A stretch of 40,563 nucleotides of DNA from Actinomycetota bacterium. GTDB lineage: Bacteria; Actinomycetota; Acidimicrobiia; Acidimicrobiales; JAJPHE01. The stretch lies in assembly GCA_027315345.1 (NCBI GenBank), contig DAHUYE010000037.1, positions 1 to 40,563 of the forward strand, in the 5' to 3' direction. Each line of letters starts with the position of its first letter. Positions within the stretch are counted from its first letter, which is position 1. The notes beneath the pieces are model-generated. The model was not told the DNA's origin, did no database searches, and worked only from the letters and a program-made list of their open reading frames with translations. The position numbers and the translations under genes were made by a program. Shown here piece after piece: positions 7,408-15,438 of the stretch.

Positions 7408-8669
7408 GCATCAGCCGTAGACAGACGGCCACCGGGTGGGCCTACGACGTCCGCCTGCGCCGGCCCGACGGCCGGCAGTACAAGCGGTCCTTCCCGACCA
7501 AGAAGGCGGCAGTCGAGTTCGAGGCGGCCGAGCGCCTGGCTGTCCGGGCCGGGGAGTGGCTCGACCCCGCGGCGGGCCAGGTCAGCCTCAAGGAGTACTC
7601 GGGTGCCTGGTTGGCCCAGCGCGGCGACCTCCGGCCCCGCACGGTCGACCTGTACCGGTGGCTGCTGGCCAAGCACATCTGGCCCGGTCTCGGCCAGCGC
7701 CAGCTCGGTGAGATCAGGACGACGGAGGTGAGGGAGTGGCGGGCCGACCTCATGGCCGGCGGTCTCGGATCGAGCACGGTGGCCAAGGCCTACCGGCTGC
7801 TGCGCACCATCCTGGGCACCGCCGTCGAGGACGGTTGCATCTCGAAAAACCCCTGCGCCATACGGGGCGCCGGTATAGAGCGGACGCCGGAACGACCGGT
7901 GGCCACCCTGGAACAGGTCTACGCCCTGGCCGGGGCGGTCCCTGTGAGGAACCAGGCCCTGGTCCTCCTGGCCGCCTTCTCCGGGATGCGGCTAGGCGAG
8001 CTTCTCGCGCTCCAACGGGAGCGGATCGACTTGGACGCTGGCGTCGTCCACGTCACCGAATCCCAGCACGAGTTGGTCGACCGCCGCATCGTTACCGGTC
8101 CCCCGAAGACCGAGGCGGGACGGCGTACGGTCAGCATCCCTCCGCACCTCTTGCCGGTCCTGGCCGAGCACTTGAACCGTTGGGTAGGTCCTGAGCCAGA
8201 CGCCCTCGTCTTCACCGGGGACAAGGGCGGCTGGCTGCGGCGCAGCCAGTGGAACTCACGATGGCGCCAGGCCCGACAGAAGGTGGGCTTGCCCCACCTC
8301 CATTTTCACGACTTGCGCCATACCGGCAACACGTTGGCCGCGGCTACCGGTGCTTCCACCAAGGAGCTTATGAGCCGTCTGGGACATGCGTCCGCCCAGG
8401 CCGCGCTGCGCTATCAGCACGCAACGCGTGAGCGGGATCAGGCCATCGCTGACGCTCTCTCCGAGATGGTGAATGAGGCCCTCGGACAGCCACGAACGGC
8501 GCCGAACGACCACGGATGCGCCATAAATGCGCCATGTGCGCCATCTGAAGGCCCAAACGAGACCTCCCGCCGAGGGCAAAAAGTGCCTCTGAGCAGGGCT
8601 TCTACCGAGAGCGGGCGACGAGAATCGAACTCGCGTTCTCAGCTTGGGAAGCTGATGTTCTGCCTCTGA
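7404..8669 (+). CDS. Tyrosine recombinase/phage-type integrase
   Basis: A 421-residue tyrosine recombinase. It has an N-terminal arm-binding domain (WAYDVRLRRPDGRQYKRSF), a SAM-like core-binding domain (about 62-155), and a catalytic domain with R in FSGMRLGELLAL (about 196), HDLRHT (about 302), LGH, and the nucleophilic tyrosine in AALRYQHATRERD (about 336). All catalytic positions are intact. The last ~25 codons run into the tRNA-Gly gene on the other strand, so the C-terminal SQLGKLMFCL is a translation of tRNA sequence. This is typical when attP abuts int. The protein should recombine at the tRNA anticodon-loop region, using the 37-bp repeat as core. Confidence 0.93.
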   Translation: MSISRRQTATGWAYDVRLRRPDGRQYKRSFPTKKAAVEFEAAERLAVRAGEWLDPAAGQVSLKEYSGAWLAQRGDLRPRTVDLYRWLLAKHIWPGLGQRQLGEIRTTEVREWRADLMAGGLGSSTVAKAYRLLRTILGTAVEDGCISKNPCAIRGAGIERTPERPVATLEQVYALAGAVPVRNQALVLLAAFSGMRLGELLALQRERIDLDAGVVHVTESQHELVDRRIVTGPPKTEAGRRTVSIPPHLLPVLAEHLNRWVGPEPDALVFTGDKGGWLRRSQWNSRWRQARQKVGLPHLHFHDLRHTGNTLAAATGASTKELMSRLGHASAQAALRYQHATRERDQAIADALSEMVNEALGQPRTAPNDHGCAINAPCAPSEGPNETSRRGQKVPLSRASTESGRRESNSRSQLGKLMFCL

Positions 8670-8680
8670 ACTACGCCCGC
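8610..8680 (-). tRNA. tRNA-Gly (anticodon CCC)
   Basis: On the minus strand the 71-nt sequence folds as a complete tRNA. The acceptor is GCGGGCG/CGCCCGC. The D-arm is GTTC/GAAC. The anticodon stem TCAGC/GCTGA has the loop TTCCCAA, giving anticodon CCC. The T-arm is GCGAG/CTCGT with loop TTCGATT, and the discriminator is T. No CCA is encoded. The 3' half faces the integrase gene, whose last codons overlap it. The 5' half (8644-8680) is duplicated at 11067-11103, marking this gene as the integration site. Confidence 0.95.
8644..8680. repeat. att core, copy 1 (37-bp direct repeat in tRNA-Gly)
   Basis: These 37 bp are identical to 11067-11103 in the same orientation. Identity starts at the edge of the tRNA anticodon loop and stops exactly at the tRNA 5' end. 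This is the expected mark of an element that carries its own copy of a tRNA half and rebuilds the gene on insertion. The 2.4 kb between the copies could in principle excise as a circle. Confidence 0.85.
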
Positions 8681-8709
8681 GAAGAGTGTTTGAAGATAGC
8701 AAAGGCCCA

Positions 8710-8786
8710 GGTCACGGGCAGTGCGGTGGCAGGTAGATGGGGGCCACGCCGAGTGACGGTTGCCCCGACGTGACCTAAACGTGACC
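8710..8786. promoter_or_regulatory. CGTGACC repeats beside the att site (candidate arm or Xis sites)
   Basis: The heptamer CGTGACC occurs inverted at 8710-8716 and directly at 8769-8775 and 8780-8786, the last two 11 bp apart (one helical turn) and enclosed by GCCCCG/CGGGGC. Another copy lies at 11111-11117, 8 bp past the second att repeat. Short iterated sites close to att cores are typical of integrase arm or excisionase binding. No gene is otherwise visible between 8681 and 8819. Confidence 0.4.
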
Positions 8787-8819
8787 GTACGGGGCAGGAA
8801 CAGGGTCTCGCAGACCGCC

Positions 8820-8963
8820 TCATGGTCGGCCCCCCCGCTCCGGAGGCCCGTCCGGCCGGCGGGAGGCCTGGATCAGCAGGTCGATTCCCATCGCAACCTG
8901 TCGGTCGCGCTCGTCGGTCGCCTGCGGGTAGCGCAGCGCAGCCTGGGGCGGTCTCCTTTCGAC
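8820..8963 (-). pseudogene. C-terminal remnant of a second tyrosine integrase
   Basis: On the minus strand, stop codon at 8820-8822, one frame reads PPQAALRYPQATDERDRQVA followed by MGIDLLIQASRR. PQAALRY plus AT-x-ERD is the signature around the catalytic tyrosine of phage-type integrases. It aligns with AQAALRYQHATRERDQAIAD of the intact integrase nearby but is clearly diverged from it. Nothing upstream in this frame looks like the rest of an integrase, and the adjoining amidase occupies 8982 onward. Only about 40 codons survive. The relic lies inside the att-flanked segment, indicating that this unit once had its own integrase. Confidence 0.65.
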
Positions 8964-8981
8964 ACGTCAAGACCTGGAAGT

Positions 8982-10085
8982 TCAGATCGTGCGGACCGCC
9001 GCCTCCAGCACAGAGGCGGCGGCCAGCAGTTCCTCCTCACTGGGGCCGATCAGCTGGATGCTCGCCGGCAGTGGTCCGGCCGAGGGCACCGGAACGGAGA
9101 CCGCCGGCAGGCCGGCCAGGTTGACCGGCAGGGTGCAGCGGGCCATGAGAAGGTCCTCGCCGGCGTCGAGGGTGGGCGGGAAGATGGTGATGGTCGGCAT
9201 GGCGATCACGTCGACTCGGCGAAGGGCTTCGGCCAGCTCCGCCTTCCAGGCCTGCTGCGTGGCCCGGACTGAACTAACGGCGCCGGCGTCGATGGCGGTG
9301 CCCAGCTGCAGGCGGGTCCGGACATCCTCGCCGATCCCGCCTGGATCCGACTCGACCAGGTTGCGATCGGCGGCCCAAGCCTCGGATACCAGCAGCATCC
9401 CGGCCGCAGCCGTGGCGTCGTCCCAACCCGGGAGCTGAACTTCCTCCAGCTCCCAACCGGTGGCCCGCAGGCCCGCCTCCACGGCGGCGGCGATGAGCGG
9501 GTCGGACTCAACCAGGAAACGACCGACGCGCAACGGGCGGGCGGGGGCCGGCTGGAATCCCGGCTCCAGCAGCTGCATCCCCGTGACCAGCCCCGCCACG
9601 TCGGCGGCCATGGGACCGATGGTGTCGAGACTGAGGGCGAGCGGCCACACCCCTTCCAGGGAGATGCGGCCCCAGGTGGTCTTGAGCCCGGAGGTGCCGC
9701 AGCAGGCGGCCGGGATGCGCACCGACCCGCCGGTGTCGCTGCCGTAGGCGACGTCCGCCTCACCGGTGGCCACCGCCACCGCCGAACCGCTGGAGCTTCC
9801 TCCCGGCACCCGGTTGGGGTCGAGCGGGTTGACGGGGGTGCCGAACCAGGGGTTGATGCCGGTGACGCCGAGGGCCAACTCGTGCAGGTTGGTGCGGCCG
9901 ATGATCCTCGCCCCCGCCGCCCTCGCCCCGGCCAGGCAGGCGGCGTCGGCGGCGGCGGGAAGGGCCCGGTCGGCCACCGCACGACAGCCCGCCGTGGTGG
10001 GTATGCCCTCCATATCGATGAGGTCCTTGACCGCCAGGCGCACTCCCGTGCCGGGCGCGTCGAGGCGGGTGATGAATGTGGTCAT
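8982..10085 (-). CDS. Amidase signature (AS) family hydrolase
   Basis: A 367-residue amidase with the complete Ser-cisSer-Lys triad: K20 in LAVKDL, S97 in PGGSSSGSAVAVATG, and nucleophile S121 in GSDTGGSVRIPA. The family hydrolyses amides (GatA, nicotinamidase-like, aryl-acylamidases), and the substrate here cannot be read from sequence. It is shorter than the usual 450-490 residues, starting almost at the catalytic lysine, so the N-terminal helical region is reduced. The ATG at 10085 is preceded by AAGG. It is transcribed toward the tRNA and lies within the 37-bp att repeats, probably as cargo of a former integrated element. Confidence 0.88.
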   Translation of the reverse strand: MTTFITRLDAPGTGVRLAVKDLIDMEGIPTTAGCRAVADRALPAAADAACLAGARAAGARIIGRTNLHELALGVTGINPWFGTPVNPLDPNRVPGGSSSGSAVAVATGEADVAYGSDTGGSVRIPAACCGTSGLKTTWGRISLEGVWPLALSLDTIGPMAADVAGLVTGMQLLEPGFQPAPARPLRVGRFLVESDPLIAAAVEAGLRATGWELEEVQLPGWDDATAAAGMLLVSEAWAADRNLVESDPGGIGEDVRTRLQLGTAIDAGAVSSVRATQQAWKAELAEALRRVDVIAMPTITIFPPTLDAGEDLLMARCTLPVNLAGLPAVSVPVPSAGPLPASIQLIGPSEEELLAAASVLEAAVRTI

Positions 10086-10148
10086 AGACGCCTTCTATCA
10101 CGCAACCTTCCAGCCTGGTGGCCGTGCGGGTGGGCGGTGGCGGTCTCC

Positions 10149-10275
10149 GGAGCGGCCCTCGATGCTGTCCACCTGGCCAGCGCCCTCGCGGTCGGTGATC
10201 CGGACCTCGTCTTCGCCGTCTGGGACCGGCTACTTCACACTGGCGCCCGTGCGGCACAACTCCGGGTTGCACCGC
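10149..10275 (+). pseudogene. 3' remnant of a PIN-domain (VapC) toxin gene
   Basis: Within 10086-10367, one plus frame reads GAALDAVHLASALAVGDPDL followed by VFAVWDRLLHTGARA. This is the C-terminal half of a VapC PIN nuclease: the LDAxHLA helix with its metal-binding Asp, then the (V)xWDRxL strand with the last acidic residue. The N-terminal half is not detectable upstream in any frame. The frame runs on without a stop into the antitoxin gene at 10377. I take this to be decayed toxin DNA next to an intact pair. Confidence 0.6.
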
Positions 10276-10376
10276 TGGATATCGGAAGATGGCCCCGGGC
10301 TGTGCAGGATCCCACTGCCTCCCGGCCGGCGGGGGCGGGCGCCGACGCCTGGCTGATGCGTACTATCATGCACACT

Positions 10377-10637
10377 GTGCCGAAGAGCCGGATCACCGTG
10401 ACCGTCGACCAGGAGTTGGTCGCCCAAGCTCGAGCCTTGGGCGTCAATCTTTCGGCCGCCTGCGAGCAGGGTCTAGCGGAAGTCACGGAGACAGTCTTGG
10501 CCCGCGCCGAATTGGCCCGACAAGTGTCGGAGTTCGAGGCAAGCGGCGGTATCTACGATGACAAGAAATTGGCGCGTGCCAGGCGGATCCTGGCTGAGGC
10601 GGACGCCCATCACAAGGTCGACCGCGTCGCTGGCTGA
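10377..10637 (+). CDS. CcdA/VapB-like antitoxin
   Basis: About 86 residues. The N-terminus VPKSRITVTVDQELVAQARA then LGVNLSAACEQGL is a ribbon-helix-helix DNA-binding domain of the CcdA-like type. The C-terminal half (VSEFEASGGIYDD and following) is the flexible toxin-wrapping region. It should neutralize the PIN toxin encoded immediately downstream and autorepress the operon. GTG 10377 starts at the conserved block. ATG 10368 is an alternative. A TACTAT -10 candidate at 10361-10366 favours the GTG with a near-leaderless message. The stop overlaps the toxin start (TGATG). Confidence 0.8.
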   Translation: MPKSRITVTVDQELVAQARALGVNLSAACEQGLAEVTETVLARAELARQVSEFEASGGIYDDKKLARARRILAEADAHHKVDRVAG

Positions 10638-11038
10638 TGCCCGTATGCGTGCTCGACTCGACGGCGCTGGACGAACTGGGCTCGCCCGAGTGGCGTCGGG
10701 CGCTGCTCGAAGCAGGCTACGACCTGGTCGTGCCCACTGCCGTGCTCGCCGAACGCTGGACTGGCCGACCACAGGACCATCAGCTCCGGCTAGGCCTGCG
10801 ATCCACTCGCCGACTGGCCCTCGATGAGGGCAGGGCGAACGCCGCAGGTGAACTACGCGCCAAGGTCGTACCGACCCGCCGGCGGGCGCCGTCGGCCGTC
10901 GACGCTGTAGTGGTCGCCGTGGCTGACCACGAAGCTCGTCGCGATCGGGTGCTCGTCCTGACGGCAGATGTCGCTGATTTCGAGGCTCTCCGGACGCATA
11001 CAACCAACAGTCGGCGCGTCATTATCCGGCGGACATAA
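10637..11038 (+). CDS. PIN-domain toxin (VapC-like ribonuclease)
   Basis: A 133-residue PIN nuclease. Acidic metal ligands are visible as D7 in CVLDSTAL, E in VLAERWTG, D in APSAVDAVVVAVAD, and D in LTADVADFEAL. VapC toxins cleave tRNA or rRNA when freed from antitoxin. It is translationally coupled to the antitoxin by a 1-nt overlap. It is the last gene before the second att repeat, so the pair is probably cargo or an addiction module of the att-flanked segment. Confidence 0.85.
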   Translation: MPVCVLDSTALDELGSPEWRRALLEAGYDLVVPTAVLAERWTGRPQDHQLRLGLRSTRRLALDEGRANAAGELRAKVVPTRRRAPSAVDAVVVAVADHEARRDRVLVLTADVADFEALRTHTTNSRRVIIRRT

Positions 11039-11066
11039 GGGAATAACCCCCGGCCGACGTTTCGGG

Positions 11067-11103
11067 TTGGGAAGCTGATGTTCTGCCTCTGAACTACGCC
11101 CGC
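11067..11103. repeat. att core, copy 2 (tRNA-Gly 5'-half duplicate)
   Basis: A perfect 37-bp copy of 8644-8680. Here the tRNA half is not followed by a matching 3' half, so it is not a functional tRNA. It marks the far end of the bracketed 2.4-kb unit. Everything to its right looks chromosomal. Confidence 0.85.
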
Positions 11104-11147
11104 AGACGGCCGTGACCCCACCAGTCGGGTCCTCGGCCGCCGGCTGG

Positions 11148-12155
11148 TCAGGACCTGAGGCTGTAGGTGTAAGGCGCCACCGGGGGCGTCAGCGTGTAGC
11201 GGTGGGAGCCCCAGGAAACGGCCAGCCGACCCGAACCTGCACCGAGTTGGACCTCGGTCGGCTGGTCGGCGGTGTAGGTCTCCCGCTGGCCGGCGGACAG
11301 CGTCCCGGCCCAAAGGACGCTCCCGCCGGAGGAGAGGATCTCGACCCAGCACGGAGCGGCGGTGGTCACCGTCAACGTGTAATGCGCCGCGCCGACGGTC
11401 AGGGTGGCCGAGGCCGGTGATGTCAGATCCAGGCCCGGAACGACCGAGCCTCCCACCGGCGGCTTATGGGTCACGGTCCGGGTGGATGCGGCCGCCGCCG
11501 TCGACGGGTGGATTCCGAGAGTCGCCCCCCCGCCGGTCATGGCCAGTGCCACTGCACAGGCGACCACGGCCAAGGCGGTTCCGGCCGTGGCCAGGCGGAG
11601 GGCCCGGGAACTGCCGGCGGGCCGGCGACGCCGGTTGCGCCGGCCGGAGGCCAACCGGCCCCCACGGTGGCCCGTGGGGATCAGGTCCGAGTCGGCCACC
11701 AATGGCACGAGAGTGTGGAGGGTCGGCTCATCGGCCTGGCCGATCTTGGTCGGTTCGGGGCGGAAAAACATGGAGGTCGGCCGGTCGGTGCCGACTCCGA
11801 GGGGTGCCAGGGACCAGCTGATGGCGGTGACCGGGTCCGCCGGCCGCGGCTGGGGGGTCGAGGTGGAGGTGGCGCCGGCGCCGGGCGCTGTCGTGGAGAG
11901 CATCTGACGCGAGGAAAGGAGAAGCGGCTCCGGGTCCATCTCCAGCACACCGCATATCCGCTCGAGGCCGGCCCGGACCTCTTCGGCACCGACGCCGCTC
12001 AGAGGCTGGGCGTTCTCCATAAGGAACAGGAGCCGGGGGCTGACCCCGGCGGCGTCGGCCACTTCCGCCGTGGTCAGACCGGCGGACTGCCGCTGACGGC
12101 GAAGGGCTGCGCCCATCGAGGCGGGCATCTCCAGGTGGTCGGTCAGGATCGTCAC
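11148..12155 (-). CDS. RodZ-like membrane HTH protein
   Basis: A 335-residue protein with RodZ architecture. An Xre-type HTH lies at residues ~13-75 (ALRRQRQSAGLTTAEVADAA, then GVSPRLLFLMENAQ). A Pro/Thr-rich and basic cytoplasmic linker follows, then one membrane segment (TAGTALAVVACAVALAMTGG, about 190-210). The periplasmic C-terminal beta domain of the DUF4115 kind includes APCWVEILSSGG and SAGQRETYTA. RodZ couples MreB to the wall synthesis machinery. In actinobacteria without clear rod shape the role is less certain, and a membrane-anchored regulator is the alternative. The GTG start at 12155 has only a weak upstream AGTAGG. It is transcribed alone. Confidence 0.75.
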   Translation of the reverse strand: MTILTDHLEMPASMGAALRRQRQSAGLTTAEVADAAGVSPRLLFLMENAQPLSGVGAEEVRAGLERICGVLEMDPEPLLLSSRQMLSTTAPGAGATSTSTPQPRPADPVTAISWSLAPLGVGTDRPTSMFFRPEPTKIGQADEPTLHTLVPLVADSDLIPTGHRGGRLASGRRNRRRRPAGSSRALRLATAGTALAVVACAVALAMTGGGATLGIHPSTAAAASTRTVTHKPPVGGSVVPGLDLTSPASATLTVGAAHYTLTVTTAAPCWVEILSSGGSVLWAGTLSAGQRETYTADQPTEVQLGAGSGRLAVSWGSHRYTLTPPVAPYTYSLRS

Positions 12156-12210
12156 TACCTACTGAGATGTCCGTTACCCCCTGTCCCTAAACCGGGGGCC
12201 CCTGAGGTCC

Positions 12211-14046
12211 TCAGAGGCGGCCCGCACCACCGGAGGGGACCGCCTCCATGGCGTCGAGCTCCAGGCCCAGGAGGGCACCGCGCTCGGCGCCGTCCGGCTC
12301 GGGAGCCCGGTCGTCTCCGGCCGACCACGACACGGCGGCGGACGCCAGGCACATGGCCAGAGCCACTCCGAAAGTGATGAGCAGGCCGTGGTGGAACGGG
12401 TGTGACAGAAGCGACGGGAAAAAGCTCCTGCCGGTGATGGCCGCCGCCCGGGCGGCGGGCAGGCTGTGCAAAGCCGGGCCGAGCAGGGCGCGCATGGGGT
12501 TGTAACCGAGGAAGGCGGCGAAGAGGCTGCCCACCGGGGGCAGGGCCGCCGCCCGGGCGGCGGCGGCGGCGGGCACACCCTGGGCGAGCAGTCCGGCCCT
12601 CATCACCTGGGGCAGCTGGGCGGCCAGGCCGACCACCATCAGGGAGAAGAAGACTCCCATCGACAGCACGAAACCGCCGTTCATGAAGGTGGCCAGCACG
12701 CCCGACGCCGATCCCCGGTGGCGGGCCGGCACCGCGTTCATGATGCTCATGGAGTTGGGGGCCGAGAACAGCCCGAAGCCGACCCCGTTGAGGAAGATGA
12801 TCACGGCAAAAGGCCCGTAGCCGAAATCGGCCGGCAGGGTCATCAGGGCGGCGAAGGTGGCGGCCCCGACCACCATCCCCCCGGTGGCGAAGCGCCGTCC
12901 TCCGTAGCGGTCCGACAGCTTGCCCGACAGCGGCCCGGAGAGGAGGAAGCCGGCTGACAGGGGGATCATGTAGATGCCTGCCCACAGCGGAGTGCGGGCG
13001 AAGTCGTATCCGTGCAGTGGGAGCCAGATGCCCTGCAGCCAGATGATGAGGATGAACTGCAGCCCGCCCCGGCCCATGGATGACAGCAGGTTGGCCACTC
13101 CGCCGGCGGCAAAGGCCCGGATCCCGAACAGCTCGAGGTGGAACAGCGGGTCGGCCACCCGCCTCTCCACCGCCAGGAAGCCGGCCAGGAGGCCGACCCC
13201 CAGGACGAGGGCGCCGTCGACCAGGGGGCTGGTCCAGCCCATGGTGTGCCCGCCGTAGGGCTGGATGCCGTAGGTGATGCCGACCATGAGCGACACCAGC
13301 CCGCCGGCGAGGGTGAGGTTCCCCCACCAGTCGATGCGGGCCGGGTGACGGGCGCCTAGGTCCCGCAGCCCCAGGATCCCCCACACCGAGCCGGCCGCGG
13401 CCACCGGCACGCTGATCAGGAAGACCAGGCGCCAGTCGATGCTGGCCAGCAGGCCGCCCACGATGAGGCCCAGGAACGAGCCGGCTATGGCCGCCACCGA
13501 GTTGATGCCGAGGGCCATGCCCCGCTCGTTGGCCGGGAAGGCGTCGGTCAGGATGGCGTTGGCGTTGGACATGAGCAGGGCCCCGCCGATGCCCTGCACC
13601 ACCCGGCCCCCGATGAGCTCGATCGCGCCGGTCGAACCGTGCCCCGGCACCAGGGCCAGGCCGAGGGCCGCCACGCTGAAGACCACGAAGCCCGTGTTGT
13701 ACATGCGGGCCCGTCCGAACATGTCCCCGATACGCCCGAAGGTCACCACCAGTACGGCCGTGACGACCAGATAGGACATCAGGGTCCAGAGCAGGTAGCT
13801 GATGTTGGCCGGCTGGAGAGGATTGAGCCGGATCCCCCGGAAGATGGCGGGCAGGGAGATGATGACCACCGAGGCGTTGAGGGTGACGAGGAAGACCCCG
13901 AGCGTCGTGTTCGACAGCGCCACCCATTTGTAGCGGGCGCCCAAGGCGTGGCTCCCGGCCGGTTGTCCCATCGTGTCGGGCTGTGCCGCCGTCATCGGCT
14001 GGACCGTACCCGAACCGACGGCGAAGGGGCCGCGGCTCTCCGTCAC
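12211..14046 (-). CDS. DHA2-family MFS drug transporter (EmrB/QacA type)
   Basis: A 611-residue, strongly hydrophobic protein with about 14 membrane segments. Family motifs include the first-helix LGVFLVTLNASVVIISLPAI, motif A in FGRIGDMFGRARMYN, and the motif-C-like SVAAIAGSFLGLIVGGLLAS preceded by VVQGIGGALLM. It is expected to export drugs or metabolites using the proton gradient. A long loop near residues 485-530 (Ala/Pro-rich) separates the last helices. The GTG at 14046 follows GGAGGG very closely. ATG 13995 is an alternative. No adjacent TetR/MarR regulator is present, although a RodZ-like gene follows in the same direction. Confidence 0.88.
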   Translation of the reverse strand: MTESRGPFAVGSGTVQPMTAAQPDTMGQPAGSHALGARYKWVALSNTTLGVFLVTLNASVVIISLPAIFRGIRLNPLQPANISYLLWTLMSYLVVTAVLVVTFGRIGDMFGRARMYNTGFVVFSVAALGLALVPGHGSTGAIELIGGRVVQGIGGALLMSNANAILTDAFPANERGMALGINSVAAIAGSFLGLIVGGLLASIDWRLVFLISVPVAAAGSVWGILGLRDLGARHPARIDWWGNLTLAGGLVSLMVGITYGIQPYGGHTMGWTSPLVDGALVLGVGLLAGFLAVERRVADPLFHLELFGIRAFAAGGVANLLSSMGRGGLQFILIIWLQGIWLPLHGYDFARTPLWAGIYMIPLSAGFLLSGPLSGKLSDRYGGRRFATGGMVVGAATFAALMTLPADFGYGPFAVIIFLNGVGFGLFSAPNSMSIMNAVPARHRGSASGVLATFMNGGFVLSMGVFFSLMVVGLAAQLPQVMRAGLLAQGVPAAAAARAAALPPVGSLFAAFLGYNPMRALLGPALHSLPAARAAAITGRSFFPSLLSHPFHHGLLITFGVALAMCLASAAVSWSAGDDRAPEPDGAERGALLGLELDAMEAVPSGGAGRL

Positions 14047-14049
14047 TTC

Positions 14050-14308
14050 CCTCCGCCCAGCGAGGTCGACTACGCCTATGAGAACGCACCGGGGCCGCCG
14101 GCCATGTGGTGGGCCGATGTCGAGTCAGGCAACAGCTGGTCGAGCGACACCACCGACAACGACTTCACCCTCGACGGCCTCGCCTACGAGATGGGCACGC
14201 TGACCACCACCACCGGCGCCGGAGGTGGCTTCTACTCTGTGGGTCACCCAGAACGGCAGCACCACCGCCGGCACCACCACCTTCGACGCTGACCAATCCT
14301 GCGGCTGA
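14050..14308 (+). pseudogene. Fragment of a putative secreted protein
   Basis: Between the MFS and LOG genes the plus strand has a protein-like stretch, VDYAYENAPGPPAMWWADVE followed by SGNSWSSDTTDNDFTLDG. Near 14230 the coding signal moves to another frame reading LWVTQNGSTTAGTTTFDADQ, then SCG and a TGA at 14306-14308. The Thr/Ser/Gly/Asn-rich style is that of an extracellular protein. No start codon or signal peptide precedes it, and the frame change points to decay. I cannot name a family. Confidence 0.35.
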
Positions 14309-14325
14309 GCCGCCGAGGGTGAGGA

Positions 14326-15438
14326 TCAGGGCCCGGGCGGGGTGGCCTGTCGCGGCGCGCTGTCCAGGGCGTTGACGGCGTCGATGAGCTGGCGCAGGCC
14401 GGCGTAGCTGGAGTGGTTGAAGCGCAGGAGCAAACGGGGCAGTTCGGCGTGGTCGCGGCTGCGCACCTCCACCGGCAGCGGACCGGAGACCTGGATGCGT
14501 TGGTTGGCCGACAGGTATCCGAAGCGCTTGGACAACCCGCTCACCTCCGCCTTGGTCGGCGCCGACTGCAGGCGCAGCACCAGCAGGTCGCCCACCCACC
14601 GGGAGGAGTGGTAGTTGCGGTAGAAGCCGAGGATCTCATCGGCGGCCTCCTGGGCGTTGTCGGTTACCCGCCAGAGAGCGCTGTCCTCCGGTGAGATCAG
14701 GCCCCGGGAGGTCACCTCGTCCTGGATGAATCGGGTCCAGGCCCCCCAGTAGGAGTCCTCGGGAACGTCCAGCAGCACGATGGGGGCGGGCTGGGCCTTG
14801 CCCGTCTGCAGCAGGGTCAGCAACTCGAAGCCCTCGTCCAGGGTGCCGAAGCCACCGGGCAGGATGAGAAAGCCGTCCGACTCCTTCATCAGCATCAGCT
14901 TGCGGGTGAAGAAGTACTTCATCTCCACCAGCTTGGGGTCCGAGGCGATGAAGGCGTTGGCCCCCGACTCGAAGGGAAGGCGGATGTTGACCCCGAAGGA
15001 GCGGCCCGGCCCGGCCCCTTCCTGGCCGGCGGCCATGATCCCCGGCCCGGCCCCGGTCACCACCATCCAACCGGCGTCGGCCAGGGCCCGGGCCGCGTCA
15101 CGGGCCTGGGCGTAGACGGGGGCGTCGGGCCGGGTCCGGGCCGAGCCGAAGATGGTGACCTTGGGGACGTCCCGGTAGGGGGCGAAGACCTCGAAGGCGT
15201 CGGCCAACTCCCCGATGGCGGTCTCGGTGATCTTGAGGTCGAGCCGGTCGGCGGCCCCGCCTCCCAGCCGGATCCCGGTGGCCAGGATGTTGGCGATCAG
15301 ATCCCGGTTGGCCTCGATGCCGGCCTCATCCATCAACCGGGTGACCAGTTCGGCGGCTCCGTCATGGGTCGCAGTTTCCAGAGCCGAAGCGTCCCCCAAC
15401 ACCGGCTCCACACCGGTGCGGCGCCGTCCGCCGCTCAT
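14326..15438 (-). CDS. LOG-family (TIGR00730-like) protein
   Basis: A 370-residue member of the LOG/'lysine decarboxylase-like' Rossmann family. Conserved stretches are [55 protein letters not shown] and the signature [12 protein letters not shown] enzymes remove ribose phosphate from nucleoside 5'-monophosphates (cytokinin-like activation). This protein is longer than the ~190-residue LOGs, with ~90 extra residues at each end as in the actinobacterial long form, whose substrate is unsettled. Its start overlaps the stop of the LLM oxidoreductase by 4 bp (ATGA), so the two are one operon. Confidence 0.85.
   Translation of the reverse strand: MSGGRRRTGVEPVLGDASALETATHDGAAELVTRLMDEAGIEANRDLIANILATGIRLGGGAADRLDLKITETAIGELADAFEVFAPYRDVPKVTIFGSARTRPDAPVYAQARDAARALADAGWMVVTGAGPGIMAAGQEGAGPGRSFGVNIRLPFESGANAFIASDPKLVEMKYFFTRKLMLMKESDGFLILPGGFGTLDEGFELLTLLQTGKAQPAPIVLLDVPEDSYWGAWTRFIQDEVTSRGLISPEDSALWRVTDNAQEAADEILGFYRNYHSSRWVGDLLVLRLQSAPTKAEVSGLSKRFGYLSANQRIQVSGPLPVEVRSRDHAELPRLLLRFNHSSYAGLRQLIDAVNALDSAPRQATPPGP

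Noticed and set aside
9882-10376. A 251-residue reading of the antitoxin frame starting at 9882
   Set aside because: The first half lies antisense to the amidase, and the antitoxin domain starts at 10377. Only the 10149-10275 stretch is protein-like, as a PIN relic.
12211-14089. Alternative minus-strand frame 12155-14089 overlapping the MFS gene
   Set aside because: It reads as Arg/Gly/His-rich nonsense, while the 12211-14046 frame gives 14 membrane helices and MFS motifs.
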